Source: Clostridia bacterium (GTDB lineage Bacteria; Bacillota; Clostridia; Oscillospirales; Acutalibacteraceae). From it: a stretch of 64,000 nucleotides of DNA. The notes under the pieces were generated by a model. It made no database searches and was not told the origin of the DNA. It saw only the letters and a program-made list of their open reading frames with translations. The stretch spans positions 1 to 64,000 of the forward strand of contig JAFQKF010000006.1 of assembly GCA_017397105.1 (NCBI GenBank). Reading direction: 5' to 3'. Numbering within the stretch: the first letter of the stretch is position 1; each line of letters starts with the position of its first letter. The position numbers and the translations under genes are program-made. Positions 50,659 through 59,131 of the stretch are shown one piece after another.

Positions 50659-51426
50659 ATGGGAAATTTGTTGAAGGTTATGCTTACGGAGGATGCAAGT
50701 GAGTTTTCTCACGAGCTTGCAGGCGTGCTTCGTCAATCGGGCTGTGAGGTTACCACGGTTGTAAAGGACGGCACTCAGATAATAAGGCGGCTTTCCTGCG
50801 GTGAGGTGCCTGACGTGATAGTAATTGAGGCGTTTATGCCGCGCCTTGATGCATTGGGTGTTCTCAGGCAGATTAATTCGCTCAGGCTGTCAAAAAGGCC
50901 GAAGGTTATGATTCTTTCGGGCGCTGATAATACCCGCCTTGAAAGCGAACTGATTCAGAATGGGGCGGATTATTATTTCCTCAAGCCGTTTGAGCCTGCC
51001 ATGCTTGCGGAAAGGATTATTGATTTTTCTTCAGAAAAGTCATCGCCGCAGGTTGAACAGGGGAACGACCTTGAATTTGTTATTTCTGAGATTATGCATC
51101 AGATTGGTGTACCTGCCCATATAAAAGGGTATCAATATCTGAGGGAAGCTATTATTCTTTCCGTTAACAGCAACGAAATGATGAGCTCTGTTACAAAGGT
51201 GCTGTATCCTACTGTTGCCAAAACCTTTAAGACAACCGCATCAAGGGTAGAGCGTGCAATACGCCATGCAATTGAAGTTGCGTGGGACAGGGGAGACGTT
51301 GACGTGCTCAGCTCCTATTTCGGATACACGATTCAAAATGACCGTGGAAAGCCAACAAACAGCGAGTTTATTGCAATGATAAGCGACAAATTGAAGCTTC
51401 AGATGCGTTGCGCAAAGCAGCATTGA
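50659..51426 (+). CDS. spo0A: Spo0A, sporulation master regulator, with Glu at the phosphoacceptor position
   Basis: This encodes 255 residues. The C-terminal DNA-binding domain is unmistakably Spo0[29 protein letters not shown], then [18 protein letters not shown] and [15 protein letters not shown]. The N-terminal receiver domain aligns with Bacillus Spo0A ([16 protein letters not shown] against PDVLVLDIIMPHLDGL), but the phosphorylated Asp is Glu57 (GAG, 50827-50829). The acidic pair is Glu11-Asp12, the switch Thr is Ser (LSGAD) and the Lys is kept (LKPF). In other response regulators Asp-to-Glu can mimic phosphorylation or abolish it, so this Spo0A may be regulated without phosphotransfer. 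It is monocistronic. The identity is firm; the consequence is inferred. Confidence 0.96.
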   Translation: MGNLLKVMLTEDASEFSHELAGVLRQSGCEVTTVVKDGTQIIRRLSCGEVPDVIVIEAFMPRLDALGVLRQINSLRLSKRPKVMILSGADNTRLESELIQNGADYYFLKPFEPAMLAERIIDFSSEKSSPQVEQGNDLEFVISEIMHQIGVPAHIKGYQYLREAIILSVNSNEMMSSVTKVLYPTVAKTFKTTASRVERAIRHAIEVAWDRGDVDVLSSYFGYTIQNDRGKPTNSEFIAMISDKLKLQMRCAKQH

Positions 51427-51454
51427 TAAAAATGCGAAATTTTTTTGATGCCGA

Positions 51455-51483
51455 TTGACTATACTGCCTTTGTTTGATATAAT
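51455..51483 (+). promoter_or_regulatory. Promoter of the exported NlpC/P60-like gene
   Basis: TTGACT (51455-51460), 17 bp and TATAAT (51478-51483) lie 29 bases after the spo0A stop. Confidence 0.8.
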
Positions 51484-51526
51484 TTAACAAGTACTTTTTT
51501 TGCAGCAAACGAAGGAGAGAAAAAAT

Positions 51527-52171
51527 ATGAAAAACCTTTTTAAAAGAGTCACGGCAGTGCTGCTTGTTTTGTCAATACTTTTTGTGCCGACAGTTTTTGC
51601 TTATGCTGAGGACGGTTCGGACGAAGCGGTTGCAACGGTTTCGCTTGGTTCATGCATCTATGTATGGCCTGTTTCGGGTCATACCTGGATTTACGTTGAG
51701 AATCTTACGCAAGAAACTCTTCAGGTGGGCGCATACGAGCTGCCTGCAGGTCAGGGTGTTTCAATAGGCTGTTTTTCTTTTACTGTCAAAGACGGTTGGG
51801 GTCTTTACTACAACGTTGAAGCTCACAGAGAGAATAAGCACGACCGATTTGACACTCATTGGACCAAAACCAGAACAGTTAACAGAGCTGAGCTTGAAGA
51901 ACTCAGCCGGAATCTTCTCAACTTCCCCAATACGTGGAATCCGGTAATTAACTGCTCAACCTTTGCTTTTTCCATGTGGAACAGCGTTTCCGGAGATGTG
52001 TTTATCTCGCTGCTTATTCCCGCCATTTCTCAGTTTGAGGTTATTATAGGCGGGGGCAAAAAAGGCGTTATGGATATGTACTGCCCCACAAGGGATCAGG
52101 TGCTCAGACAGCGCGGTATGGGAGAAAACGCATATCTTGAACCTGTATGTGACGCAACGTACGACAGATAA
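51527..52171 (+). CDS. Exported protein of unknown function, possibly a permuted papain/NlpC-like fold
   Basis: This encodes 214 residues from the ATG at 51527; AAGGAG at 51512-51517 is 9 bases upstream, while the in-frame TTG at 51500 lies before that site and was rejected. Residues 1-26 are a signal peptide (VLLVLSILFVPTVFAYA). In the mature part a conserved-looking His (GHTWIYVEN, His52) precedes a Cys at a helix start (INCSTFAFSMWN, Cys143). This His-before-Cys order is seen in circularly permuted NlpC/P60 peptidases, so a cell-wall or amide hydrolase is possible. The match is by pattern only. It has its own promoter and a shared terminator. Confidence 0.6.
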   Translation: MKNLFKRVTAVLLVLSILFVPTVFAYAEDGSDEAVATVSLGSCIYVWPVSGHTWIYVENLTQETLQVGAYELPAGQGVSIGCFSFTVKDGWGLYYNVEAHRENKHDRFDTHWTKTRTVNRAELEELSRNLLNFPNTWNPVINCSTFAFSMWNSVSGDVFISLLIPAISQFEVIIGGGKKGVMDMYCPTRDQVLRQRGMGENAYLEPVCDATYDR

Positions 52172-52177
52172 AAAAAC

Positions 52178-52208
52178 ACCGTCGGCCTTTTCGGTCGGCG
52201 GTATTTTT
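52178..52208. terminator. Bidirectional terminator
   Basis: A 10-bp stem (52178-52187 with 52193-52202, two wobble pairs) is followed by ATTTTT on the plus strand. An A run on its left gives a T run on the minus strand. It serves both converging genes. Confidence 0.85.
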
Positions 52209-52222
52209 ATAGCTTTTCTGTT

Positions 52223-54451
52223 TTATGCTTTTGTTATTCTCAATTCACAAAGAGTTACGCCTGCAAGCTTTTCGCCTATTTCAAGCTCGATGCAGCCGTT
52301 TACAAGCAGCTCCTTCGGGATGAAGTAGCATCCGCTTGTGAAGCCGTCTGCCAGCATTTCACGGTTGAATTGCTCGTCGGTTTCGTCCGCAAATTGTGCG
52401 CCGTCGTAAATAACCGTGCCGTTTACCTTTACGGTGTGGTGCTTGATTAACGGGTCAGGCTTGCCGAGATAGGTTACCGTGAGCTTGTAATCCGTGTTTT
52501 CTTTAAAGCCGCCCGTTTTGCAGCGGAAGGTGTAATTATCGTAAACTTTAAACATACAGGTGGGTATTGAGCCGTTGTTTACGTTGGGTCTGTCGCCCTG
52601 GAAATTCATATAGAATTCGCCGTCCTGCATGGGCACGCCTGTGAGTTCAAGCCCGTGATGCGCAAAGGAGAAGTAGTATTCGTCGGTATCTACCTTGTTG
52701 CGGTTTGCAACTCTCTGCATGAATGCGCACCGTTCATCCTCGGGCAGTGCAGCGGCATATTCAAAGCGGTTGAGAAGCCAGGCTCTGTCAGTTACGGGCA
52801 GGTCGATGGTGTCAAGCACAGCGCCTCTTTCCCAATTGTCGGCACAGTATTTTTCAACGCTTGACTGTAATCCGATTTGCTGGAAAAGAACCTCTGCAAG
52901 GCGGGTGATATCTTCGCGTATCGCCTTGTATTCATCGCTGAAATCTTCGTTAAGTACAGCCTGAGCCTCTTTGCAATTGCCATCAAGTATAAGCTTTTTC
53001 GCTTTTTCAACAAGCTTGTTTTCAAAAATACGGCGGTGGCGGATTACCCAGTCACATTCTGCTCTGAAAAGAAGCTGATTGAATCTCCAGAGATTTGAAA
53101 GGAAGGGATAATCGGCAAGAAGCTCATTGAAAACGCTGAGGGTTGAATCGATTGTGGGATTTTCGGCGGGGTCGCAAACCCAGTTCAATTCAAGGCGGAG
53201 GATAGCGTCTGCAATTTTTTTGCAGTCCGCTCCGTAGAAGAAGAGCCTTGCGTAGTCAAGCAATGAATCGTAAAGGTCAACGTCGGGGTCGAAATCCATA
53301 TCGCTCCATACGAATTTATTTACGTCATCCGTTATTCCCTCGGAGTAGCTGACACTGCCGCAGATATAGCGACGGGTCAGACGGTGGATTCTTCTGTATT
53401 CGGTGGGGCGGGGGTTGGTACATTCACGGCTGAGACCCGTTGTGAGAGCAAAATGCCAATCATCACGGTCAAAGTGAACGGGGTATTCGCAGCGTACGTT
53501 GTGAGTTATATCGGGATAAAGTCTTATAGGGTATTTTGAAGGAAGTCTGCGGCGCAGCTCATCAAGAGGGAATGCTCTGTTGGGTCCCGTGATGATTCCG
53601 TCAATCTCCTCGGGGAGCTTTTCCATTTCCTCAATGAAATCTTCACCCCAGCTTGCTATAGAATGGGGTGCCTGGGCGGAGGGCCACATTTCGATATCAG
53701 GGAAAACTTCCTTTGTTGCAAGCTTTATCGCTCTGCAGCGTCTTATAAAATCATCGGCATACATATCACCGGGGTCTCCTCCGGGAGGGAAGATGACGTT
53801 TACTCTGTCAAGCGTTTCAAGCAGTTTCTTGCGTCTTTGAGCGGCTTGAGAATCGTTATCCTCTTTCTGGTTGGGATACCAGAGTGAAACGTCCAGGTCG
53901 TAATCCTGAGCCATTTTGGCAGCTTTAATGAGGAATTCCTGCTCATCGTATTTCATAAGGCGGTTGCGTCTGGATTTTATGCCTTCATACGGAATATGCT
54001 CCACGATGTTACAACCCATGTACATTAAATCAAGGTAATACCTTCTGTAATCCTCATAATCCCACGCATCGTAGGTGTTGGGGGTGGTGCGGTAGCCAAT
54101 CTGATGGCCTCTGATGCTTTTGTCGGGTGAATAAACACCGCTGATATCCTCAATAAGAGTGATTCTGCCGTTTTCATAAAGGGTCTTTCGAAGGAATCGG
54201 CCGTAGCCGAAAATAAGCCCTCTGATACCCTTTGCACTTACGGTGAAAACTCCGTTATCGAGCGAAAGGATGAAGGAGTCCTTGTCGAGAGAGTCGTCGG
54301 TTTCAAAAATAAAATTTGCCTTTTCTGCATTCACGGCAAACTCAGCGGGCTTGCCTGTACGCAGTAAAATTTCATGCGAAAACAGCTTTGCTGCTTTTTC
54401 ACACTCTTCATTACGGGAAAAAATGCTGATAAATGAAAATTCAGTTTTCAT
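52223..54451 (-). CDS. Cytoplasmic TIM-barrel glycosidase-like protein (hexosaminidase/alpha-glucuronidase-like architecture)
   Basis: This encodes 742 residues from the ATG at 54451. An in-frame GTG at 54460 abuts the AAAGGA site and is less likely. There is no signal peptide. Residues about 1-105 resemble the small alpha/beta domain preceding the barrel in GH20/GH67/GH84 enzymes (GIRGLIFGYGRFLR). The barrel begins SIRGHQIGYR and contains YMGCNIVEHIPYEG, DVSLWYPNQ, DIEMWPSAQAPH and RLYPDITHN. A helical region and a beta-rich C-terminal domain (YTFRCKTGG...VKVNGTVIYDG) follow. The catalytic pair cannot be named with confidence. With the GH89 gene 18 kb away it suggests intracellular processing of host-type glycans, but the substrate is unknown. 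Confidence 0.6.
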   Translation of the reverse strand: MKTEFSFISIFSRNEECEKAAKLFSHEILLRTGKPAEFAVNAEKANFIFETDDSLDKDSFILSLDNGVFTVSAKGIRGLIFGYGRFLRKTLYENGRITLIEDISGVYSPDKSIRGHQIGYRTTPNTYDAWDYEDYRRYYLDLMYMGCNIVEHIPYEGIKSRRNRLMKYDEQEFLIKAAKMAQDYDLDVSLWYPNQKEDNDSQAAQRRKKLLETLDRVNVIFPPGGDPGDMYADDFIRRCRAIKLATKEVFPDIEMWPSAQAPHSIASWGEDFIEEMEKLPEEIDGIITGPNRAFPLDELRRRLPSKYPIRLYPDITHNVRCEYPVHFDRDDWHFALTTGLSRECTNPRPTEYRRIHRLTRRYICGSVSYSEGITDDVNKFVWSDMDFDPDVDLYDSLLDYARLFFYGADCKKIADAILRLELNWVCDPAENPTIDSTLSVFNELLADYPFLSNLWRFNQLLFRAECDWVIRHRRIFENKLVEKAKKLILDGNCKEAQAVLNEDFSDEYKAIREDITRLAEVLFQQIGLQSSVEKYCADNWERGAVLDTIDLPVTDRAWLLNRFEYAAALPEDERCAFMQRVANRNKVDTDEYYFSFAHHGLELTGVPMQDGEFYMNFQGDRPNVNNGSIPTCMFKVYDNYTFRCKTGGFKENTDYKLTVTYLGKPDPLIKHHTVKVNGTVIYDGAQFADETDEQFNREMLADGFTSGCYFIPKELLVNGCIELEIGEKLAGVTLCELRITKA

Positions 54452-54476
54452 AAAAATCACATCCTTTACGTATAAA

Positions 54477-54505
54477 ACAATATCATAAGATTAAAATAGT
54501 GTCAA
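54477..54505 (-). promoter_or_regulatory. Promoter of the glycosidase-like gene
   Basis: On the minus strand TTGACA (54505-54500), 17 bp and TATTGT (54482-54477) lie 25 bases before the ATG at 54451. The opposite, EEP side of this 186-bp divergent gap shows no equally clear promoter. Confidence 0.7.
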
Positions 54506-54637
54506 ACATAAAATACGAAAGCAATTATTATGAATGTGTAAATAAACTATTAAGACTATTGTTTTTTTAAAGCAATAATATTACAATTAATTCAACTTTA
54601 AAATGGGGGAAGGGCAGATAAGCTGTCCGAAAGAATT

Positions 54638-56347
54638 ATGAAGAATTTAAAGAAAGTGCTGGCGCTCGTGATAGCGCTGTGCACGGTGCTGTCTGCAGTT
54701 GTGATTTCGGGTCCGGAATCCTTTGCGGCACAGTCTGTGTCATCCGTTTTTATTTCAGAGGTGTGTTTTGACCCTGCTTACGAAACAGAGGATGCAAGGG
54801 TAACAAGCTACAACGATTATCTTGAGTTTATCGAAATCAAAAACGTTGGCTCAACTGCCGTTGATTTATCAAAAATGACGGTCAATTATTCAACCAAGGG
54901 TTTGGAATCCGATTCATGGTTTGTGAATTCTCTTGTGTTCGAGAGCTCCAACGATAAGATTATGGACCCGGGAGAAACTTGGATTATCGGTATTTATAAT
55001 ATCCTCACGCCGCGCCTTAACGTAGGCTATTCTGGCGATGAAGAGCTCAGGCAATTCTGGAATGTTTTCAACAGCTTCTATTCCTGCTCAACAAAGGCTG
55101 CAAGGCGAGTTTTGTGCGCCACGGCAAAGAACAGAGAGGAAAAGTGGCTCAGCGGTTGCTCGAGCCTTTCAAATACCGGCTCTGTTGGTGCAGTCAAGCT
55201 TGTAAGCGGCAAAGAAACACTCGCTCAGGTTGAGTATTCTCCCGATAAATACGGGCACGACGGCTACTCTCTCAACTTTATTCTTAAGGATTCAACCGCC
55301 AGAATTTTCGGCACGGCAGGTTGCTCACCGCTGACTCTTTATGATTATCAGTTCCCAAACAGTGACAGCCGTAATGAGCCCGAAGGTGAGGATGTGGACC
55401 TTGTTTCGATGAACGTCTGCTATGAAATCGGCAAAACTCCCGCAACGGGCGCAACGGCTGATTATTCGGTTGACAAGCGAATCGGCAGAGTGCTTGATAT
55501 AATTGATTCTTCATCACCTGACGTCATCTGCCTTCAGGAGATAACTGCGGCATGGTGGAGCGGAATAATGGCAGGGCTTCCCGATTACGGCTGGGTTGGT
55601 GAAAGCTGTTACGGTACGGTAAACGGTGAAGCATCGTCAAAAACCGATTCCTATAACCTTGTGTTTTATGATAAAGATAAATATGAGCTTGCTGACAGCG
55701 GCAACACCTGGTTGCTTGACAGCACGCCTTCAAAGGGTAACAAGGTCTGTACGTGGGCATTCCTTAAGGATAAATCCACTTCAACATCCTTTGCGGTGTT
55801 CAACACACACCTGTCAACGGATGACAGCAGCGGCGGATTTGCAAACAGAGCAAAGGAGCTCAATAATTTACAGTCCTGCATCAAAAGCGTGCTCTCAGGT
55901 ATTGCGAACGAATACGGCGTAAATAAAAACGATATCCCCGTAATCCTGTGCGGCGATTTCAATATTGATGAAGGCTCGCCGCTTTATAACAAAATTACGG
56001 ATGATATCGGATTTGCAGATTCAAAATATATGGCAAGAAAGACTGAAAACTGCGCCACGTTCAACTATTGGGGCAATTGGACCGATTATAACGGCACAAT
56101 CATTGATTATTGCTTTGTTTCAAACGGAGCGGACGTTTACCGCTACAGTGTCAACACAGCTTCGGGTGAGGACGGTTACCTTGCCTCAGACCATTACGCC
56201 ATTGAGGTTGAGCTTACTGTGCCTTCAAATTCTTTTGCACAGCCAACCTCTGAGCCCAACATATTCCAAAGAATAATAAACGCTATAGTTTCTTTCCTGC
56301 AGGGGATTATAGATTCCATTAATTCAATTATTGCAGGCCTTGGTTAA
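54638..56347 (+). CDS. Secreted lamin-tail (LTD) plus endonuclease/exonuclease/phosphatase protein
   Basis: This encodes 569 residues. It has a signal peptide (about 1-31), an LTD-type beta domain (about 35-235: FISEVCFDP, YLEFIEIKNVG, MDPGETWIIG) and an EEP-family domain (about 255-530). The EEP catalytic signature is present: Glu301 in CLQE, Asp440/Asn442 in GDFN and Asp518-His519 in SDHYA. A C-terminal hydrophobic/amphipathic tail (IINAIVSFLQGIIDSINSIIAGLG, within residues 545-569) may contact the membrane. Such secreted proteins are metal-dependent nucleases or phosphodiesterases. No strong ribosome binding site precedes the ATG (only GAAAGA). The last 20 bases overlap the end of the convergent gene. 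Confidence 0.85.
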   Translation: MKNLKKVLALVIALCTVLSAVVISGPESFAAQSVSSVFISEVCFDPAYETEDARVTSYNDYLEFIEIKNVGSTAVDLSKMTVNYSTKGLESDSWFVNSLVFESSNDKIMDPGETWIIGIYNILTPRLNVGYSGDEELRQFWNVFNSFYSCSTKAARRVLCATAKNREEKWLSGCSSLSNTGSVGAVKLVSGKETLAQVEYSPDKYGHDGYSLNFILKDSTARIFGTAGCSPLTLYDYQFPNSDSRNEPEGEDVDLVSMNVCYEIGKTPATGATADYSVDKRIGRVLDIIDSSSPDVICLQEITAAWWSGIMAGLPDYGWVGESCYGTVNGEASSKTDSYNLVFYDKDKYELADSGNTWLLDSTPSKGNKVCTWAFLKDKSTSTSFAVFNTHLSTDDSSGGFANRAKELNNLQSCIKSVLSGIANEYGVNKNDIPVILCGDFNIDEGSPLYNKITDDIGFADSKYMARKTENCATFNYWGNWTDYNGTIIDYCFVSNGADVYRYSVNTASGEDGYLASDHYAIEVELTVPSNSFAQPTSEPNIFQRIINAIVSFLQGIIDSINSIIAGLG

Positions 56348-57392
56348 TACTTAAAGCGGCACTGAGCTCGGGGTTAAAGCATTCCCTGCAGTTCTCTGCC
56401 GTTTTTTTATGCTCGGAATTAAGTTCTCTGCGCTCGGAGATAAGGCTGCTCTGACGGCGGCGGCAGGCAAGGTAAGCAGGGTTGCGCTCCCACTCGCTCA
56501 TATCCTTGGCGTTTGCCATATATCCCTGACACAGATTTATAACCTCGAGAGCAGCCTGAGAATCATAGGTGCTGAATGTGAGCGCTTCATAATACGCTTT
56601 TTCAGCCTGTTCATAAGCCTTGAGGGCGAAAGCGTGGCTTTTATCACGGTTGCCTGCGTATGAAAGAGCAAGATTGAACTGCTCCTGCGCTTCATCAAGG
56701 TAACTTTCGCATTTCCTGAGTGCGCAATAAACTATGCAGCTTTTGCCGTATTTTTCGCAGCAGTCAATGTAATAGGTAAGAAATTCGCAAAGGGCTGAGT
56801 TTTCCTCAGGCAAAAAATCCTTTGAGAAATCAAGAATCCCTTCAAGCTCTGATTTGAGGCTTGCTGAGAGTAGGGGGATTGAATCCTGCTCAGAGAAAAC
56901 AGTATTTATTTTTAAGAGGGAAAGCTCTTCGAGCGTTGAAAGAACGGCAGAGGAATTGAGCAGGGATTGCTCTGTAAGGAAAGAGCCTGTGACACGGGCA
57001 TTCTCAAAATCCTCCAGCTCAATGCTTTTGTATAATTCTTCTGTTACACGCTCGCAGAAATTCTCCGATTTATACTCAGGGAAAACGCTGACAAGCTCTG
57101 AGTAAATCTCGCAGGCCTGTTTGTAATGAGCTGAGTCGAGTGCCGCCGACGCTTCGCTGAGCCTTGCCGTAAGCATTGAACTGAGCTTTGAAGAATACTT
57201 CTTTTTAAAAAGCGAGCCCGATTCCCCATATAACACTTCGGCAGAGGAGTAATCGCCGCTGTGAACAAGGCTTTCAAGGCGTGAATACCTGTTCGTAAAG
57301 CTGATGCTTACTGCGCAAAGTGTTGCTGCTGCGGCAATAACGGCAACAGAAACTGCCGTGATTATAATTGCTTTAAAACTTTTTCTTTTCAT
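56328..57392 (-). CDS. Membrane-anchored helical (TPR-like) protein of unknown function
   Basis: This encodes 354 residues. One N-terminal transmembrane segment (about 9-31: IIITAVSVAVIAAAATLCAV) is followed by an almost wholly helical outer part. It has TPR-like helix pairs such as SGDYSSAEVLYGESG, SAHYKQACEIYSELVSVFP and AFALKAYEQAEKAYYEALTF. It is Cys-containing and strongly charged. No enzyme motif was seen and I do not recognise the family. It probably stands as an extracytoplasmic scaffold. Its ribosome binding site (GGGGAA on the minus strand) lies in the divergent gap shared with the cyclophilin gene. Confidence 0.7.
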   Translation of the reverse strand: MKRKSFKAIIITAVSVAVIAAAATLCAVSISFTNRYSRLESLVHSGDYSSAEVLYGESGSLFKKKYSSKLSSMLTARLSEASAALDSAHYKQACEIYSELVSVFPEYKSENFCERVTEELYKSIELEDFENARVTGSFLTEQSLLNSSAVLSTLEELSLLKINTVFSEQDSIPLLSASLKSELEGILDFSKDFLPEENSALCEFLTYYIDCCEKYGKSCIVYCALRKCESYLDEAQEQFNLALSYAGNRDKSHAFALKAYEQAEKAYYEALTFSTYDSQAALEVINLCQGYMANAKDMSEWERNPAYLACRRRQSSLISERRELNSEHKKTAENCRECFNPELSAALSINQGLQ

Positions 57393-57408
57393 ATCATTAA
57401 ATTCCCCG

Positions 57409-57436
57409 TTGAAATTTTACGGATATATGGTATCAT
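57409..57436 (+). promoter_or_regulatory. Candidate promoter of the cyclophilin gene
   Basis: TTGAAA (57409-57414), 16 bp and TATCAT (57431-57436) lie 47 bases before the ATG, inside the 91-bp divergent gap. Confidence 0.5.
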
Positions 57437-57483
57437 ATATTATAAAGATAAACAATATTAAAAAAGTTAAGGAATGATGAACA

Positions 57484-58155
57484 ATGAAAAAAAGTATCTT
57501 TTTTAAAATTATCTGCGCAGTGCTTTGCATAAGCCTTGTGGGATTTGTATTTGCCTCATGCGGCAAGCAGGGCGAAGTTGAGCCGGCAACCTCCGCAGCG
57601 CAGACTACAACCTCCTCGGAGCTCATTTCGGCAGACCCCACTGCAGTTGATGCTCCCGAAGTAATCGGCGATCATCCTCAGGTTTTGTTTACCATGGAAA
57701 ACGGTGGCAGTTTCTTAATGGAGCTTTATCCCGAATATGCGCCCGAATCGGTTGAAAATTTCCTTTCTCTCGTAAATTCAGGCTTTTATGAGGGGCTCGA
57801 ATTCCACAGAGTAATGGACGGCTTCATGGCTCAGGGCGGTGCTTCCGATAAGAAGACACCTTCAATTTACGGCGAGTTTGCCTCAAACGGTTTTGCTCAG
57901 AATACTCTCAAGCACACCAGAGGCGTTGTATCAATGGCACGCACCAATGAACCCAACTCCGCATCTTCCCAGTTCTTTATCTGCTACGGTGATGCCGAGT
58001 GGCTTGACGGTGACTATGCCGCATTCGGCAAGGTAATAGAAGGAATGGAAACCGTTGATGCTTTCCTTGAAATCCCCAGAGCGTATTCTATGACGGGCGA
58101 GCTTTCCGTACCCACTCAGCCCATAGTAATTGAAAGTGCAGAACAGGTTGATTAA
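57484..58155 (+). CDS. Cyclophilin-type peptidyl-prolyl isomerase lipoprotein
   Basis: This encodes 223 residues. The signal peptide ends in a lipobox (FVFASC, Cys26) and a Thr/Ser/Ala-rich spacer. The cyclophilin domain runs from about 60: YPEYAPESVENFLSLV, FHRVMDGFMAQGG, GVVSMARTNEPNSASSQFFI, DGDYAAFGKVIEGM. The active-site Arg in FHRV and the QFFI motif are present. It should act outside the membrane on proline bonds of secreted proteins, which would suit a cell exporting giant repeat proteins. The 23-base spacing to the YdjC gene suggests co-transcription. Confidence 0.93.
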   Translation: MKKSIFFKIICAVLCISLVGFVFASCGKQGEVEPATSAAQTTTSSELISADPTAVDAPEVIGDHPQVLFTMENGGSFLMELYPEYAPESVENFLSLVNSGFYEGLEFHRVMDGFMAQGGASDKKTPSIYGEFASNGFAQNTLKHTRGVVSMARTNEPNSASSQFFICYGDAEWLDGDYAAFGKVIEGMETVDAFLEIPRAYSMTGELSVPTQPIVIESAEQVD

Positions 58156-58178
58156 TTTCATATAAAGGAGAATAAAAA

Positions 58179-59075
58179 ATGGACAGATATTTAATCATCA
58201 ATGCTGACGATTTCGGTATGTGCAGAGCTTCAGTTGAAGCAGTTTCAAATCTTTTCAAAAACGAAAAAAGCGCCCTTACCTCTTCCACCATTATGATGCC
58301 CTGCTCCTGGGCTCCTGCTGCCTGCAGGTTTGCAAGGGAAAATCCTCAGTTTGCAATCGGCACTCACCTTACCCTTACAAGCGAATGGGGCGATTACCGC
58401 TGGGCACCCGTCAGCGTAACGGAAACAACCTCTCTTGTTGACGAGGAGGGCTATATGTGGCACGAAAGCGATCAGGTTGAGAATAACGTAGATATTGATG
58501 AAGTTGAGGCGGAAATCCGCGCTCAGATTGAAAAGTGCAAGGCTTTCGGCGTTAATCCTTCTCACCTTGATAATCACATGGGCTCTCTCTACGGCATTGA
58601 AACAGGACGTTTCGAGCTTCTTAATCTCACTATTGATATAGCAGGCGAATACGGTCTTCCCTTCAGATTCCCTGCAGGCTTCGGTGAGGCTCATTTTGAC
58701 AACACTATGCTTGATATAAAGATTGACCATAATCTCATCAAGATGCTCATCGGCAAGGTTGTTTCATATGCAAATGAAAAGGGCGTTGCAATGCCTGACA
58801 ATCTTATTCCCAATGAATGGACCGGCCCTCAGTGCGACAGCTACGAGAATTTCAAAGAGTATATTTACGAGCTTTATAAGTCCTTCCCTGCGGGAGTAAC
58901 CGAAACTTATATGCATCCCAGTGTTGAATGCCCCGAGCTTAAGGCTATTACGGGCAGCTGGCAGCGCAGAGTTTGGGAATACGAGCTTCTCAATGATCCT
59001 GCAACAAGGCAGCACATTGAGGCAAACGGCATAAAGCTTATTACTTACAGAGACCTTGCTGCAATGAAGAAATAA
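58179..59075 (+). CDS. YdjC/ChbG-family carbohydrate deacetylase
   Basis: This encodes 298 residues. The family's metal site is visible: NADDFG (Asp10/Asp11) at the N-terminus, GTHLTL (His63) and HLDNHMG (His129, His133). TYMHPSVE gives the late conserved His. ChbG removes an acetyl group from chitooligosaccharides; relatives act on other N-acetyl sugars. It is cytoplasmic. It could serve GlcNAc-containing glycans released with the GH89 enzyme (inference). Confidence 0.9.
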   Translation: MDRYLIINADDFGMCRASVEAVSNLFKNEKSALTSSTIMMPCSWAPAACRFARENPQFAIGTHLTLTSEWGDYRWAPVSVTETTSLVDEEGYMWHESDQVENNVDIDEVEAEIRAQIEKCKAFGVNPSHLDNHMGSLYGIETGRFELLNLTIDIAGEYGLPFRFPAGFGEAHFDNTMLDIKIDHNLIKMLIGKVVSYANEKGVAMPDNLIPNEWTGPQCDSYENFKEYIYELYKSFPAGVTETYMHPSVECPELKAITGSWQRRVWEYELLNDPATRQHIEANGIKLITYRDLAAMKK

Positions 59076-59087
59076 AAATTCATCAAA

Positions 59088-59131
59088 AACGGCACACTGC
59101 TGAATTTTCAACAGTGTGCCGTTAATTTTTT
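59088..59131. terminator. Bidirectional terminator between the YdjC gene and the acyl-CoA synthetase fusion gene
   Basis: A 12-bp stem (59088-59099 with 59112-59123) is followed by AATTTTTT. On the left five A give a T run for the minus-strand gene. Confidence 0.88.

Noticed and set aside
51500-51526. TTG start giving a longer exported protein
   Set aside because: It would place the AAGGAG site inside the coding region and add charged residues before an otherwise normal signal peptide.
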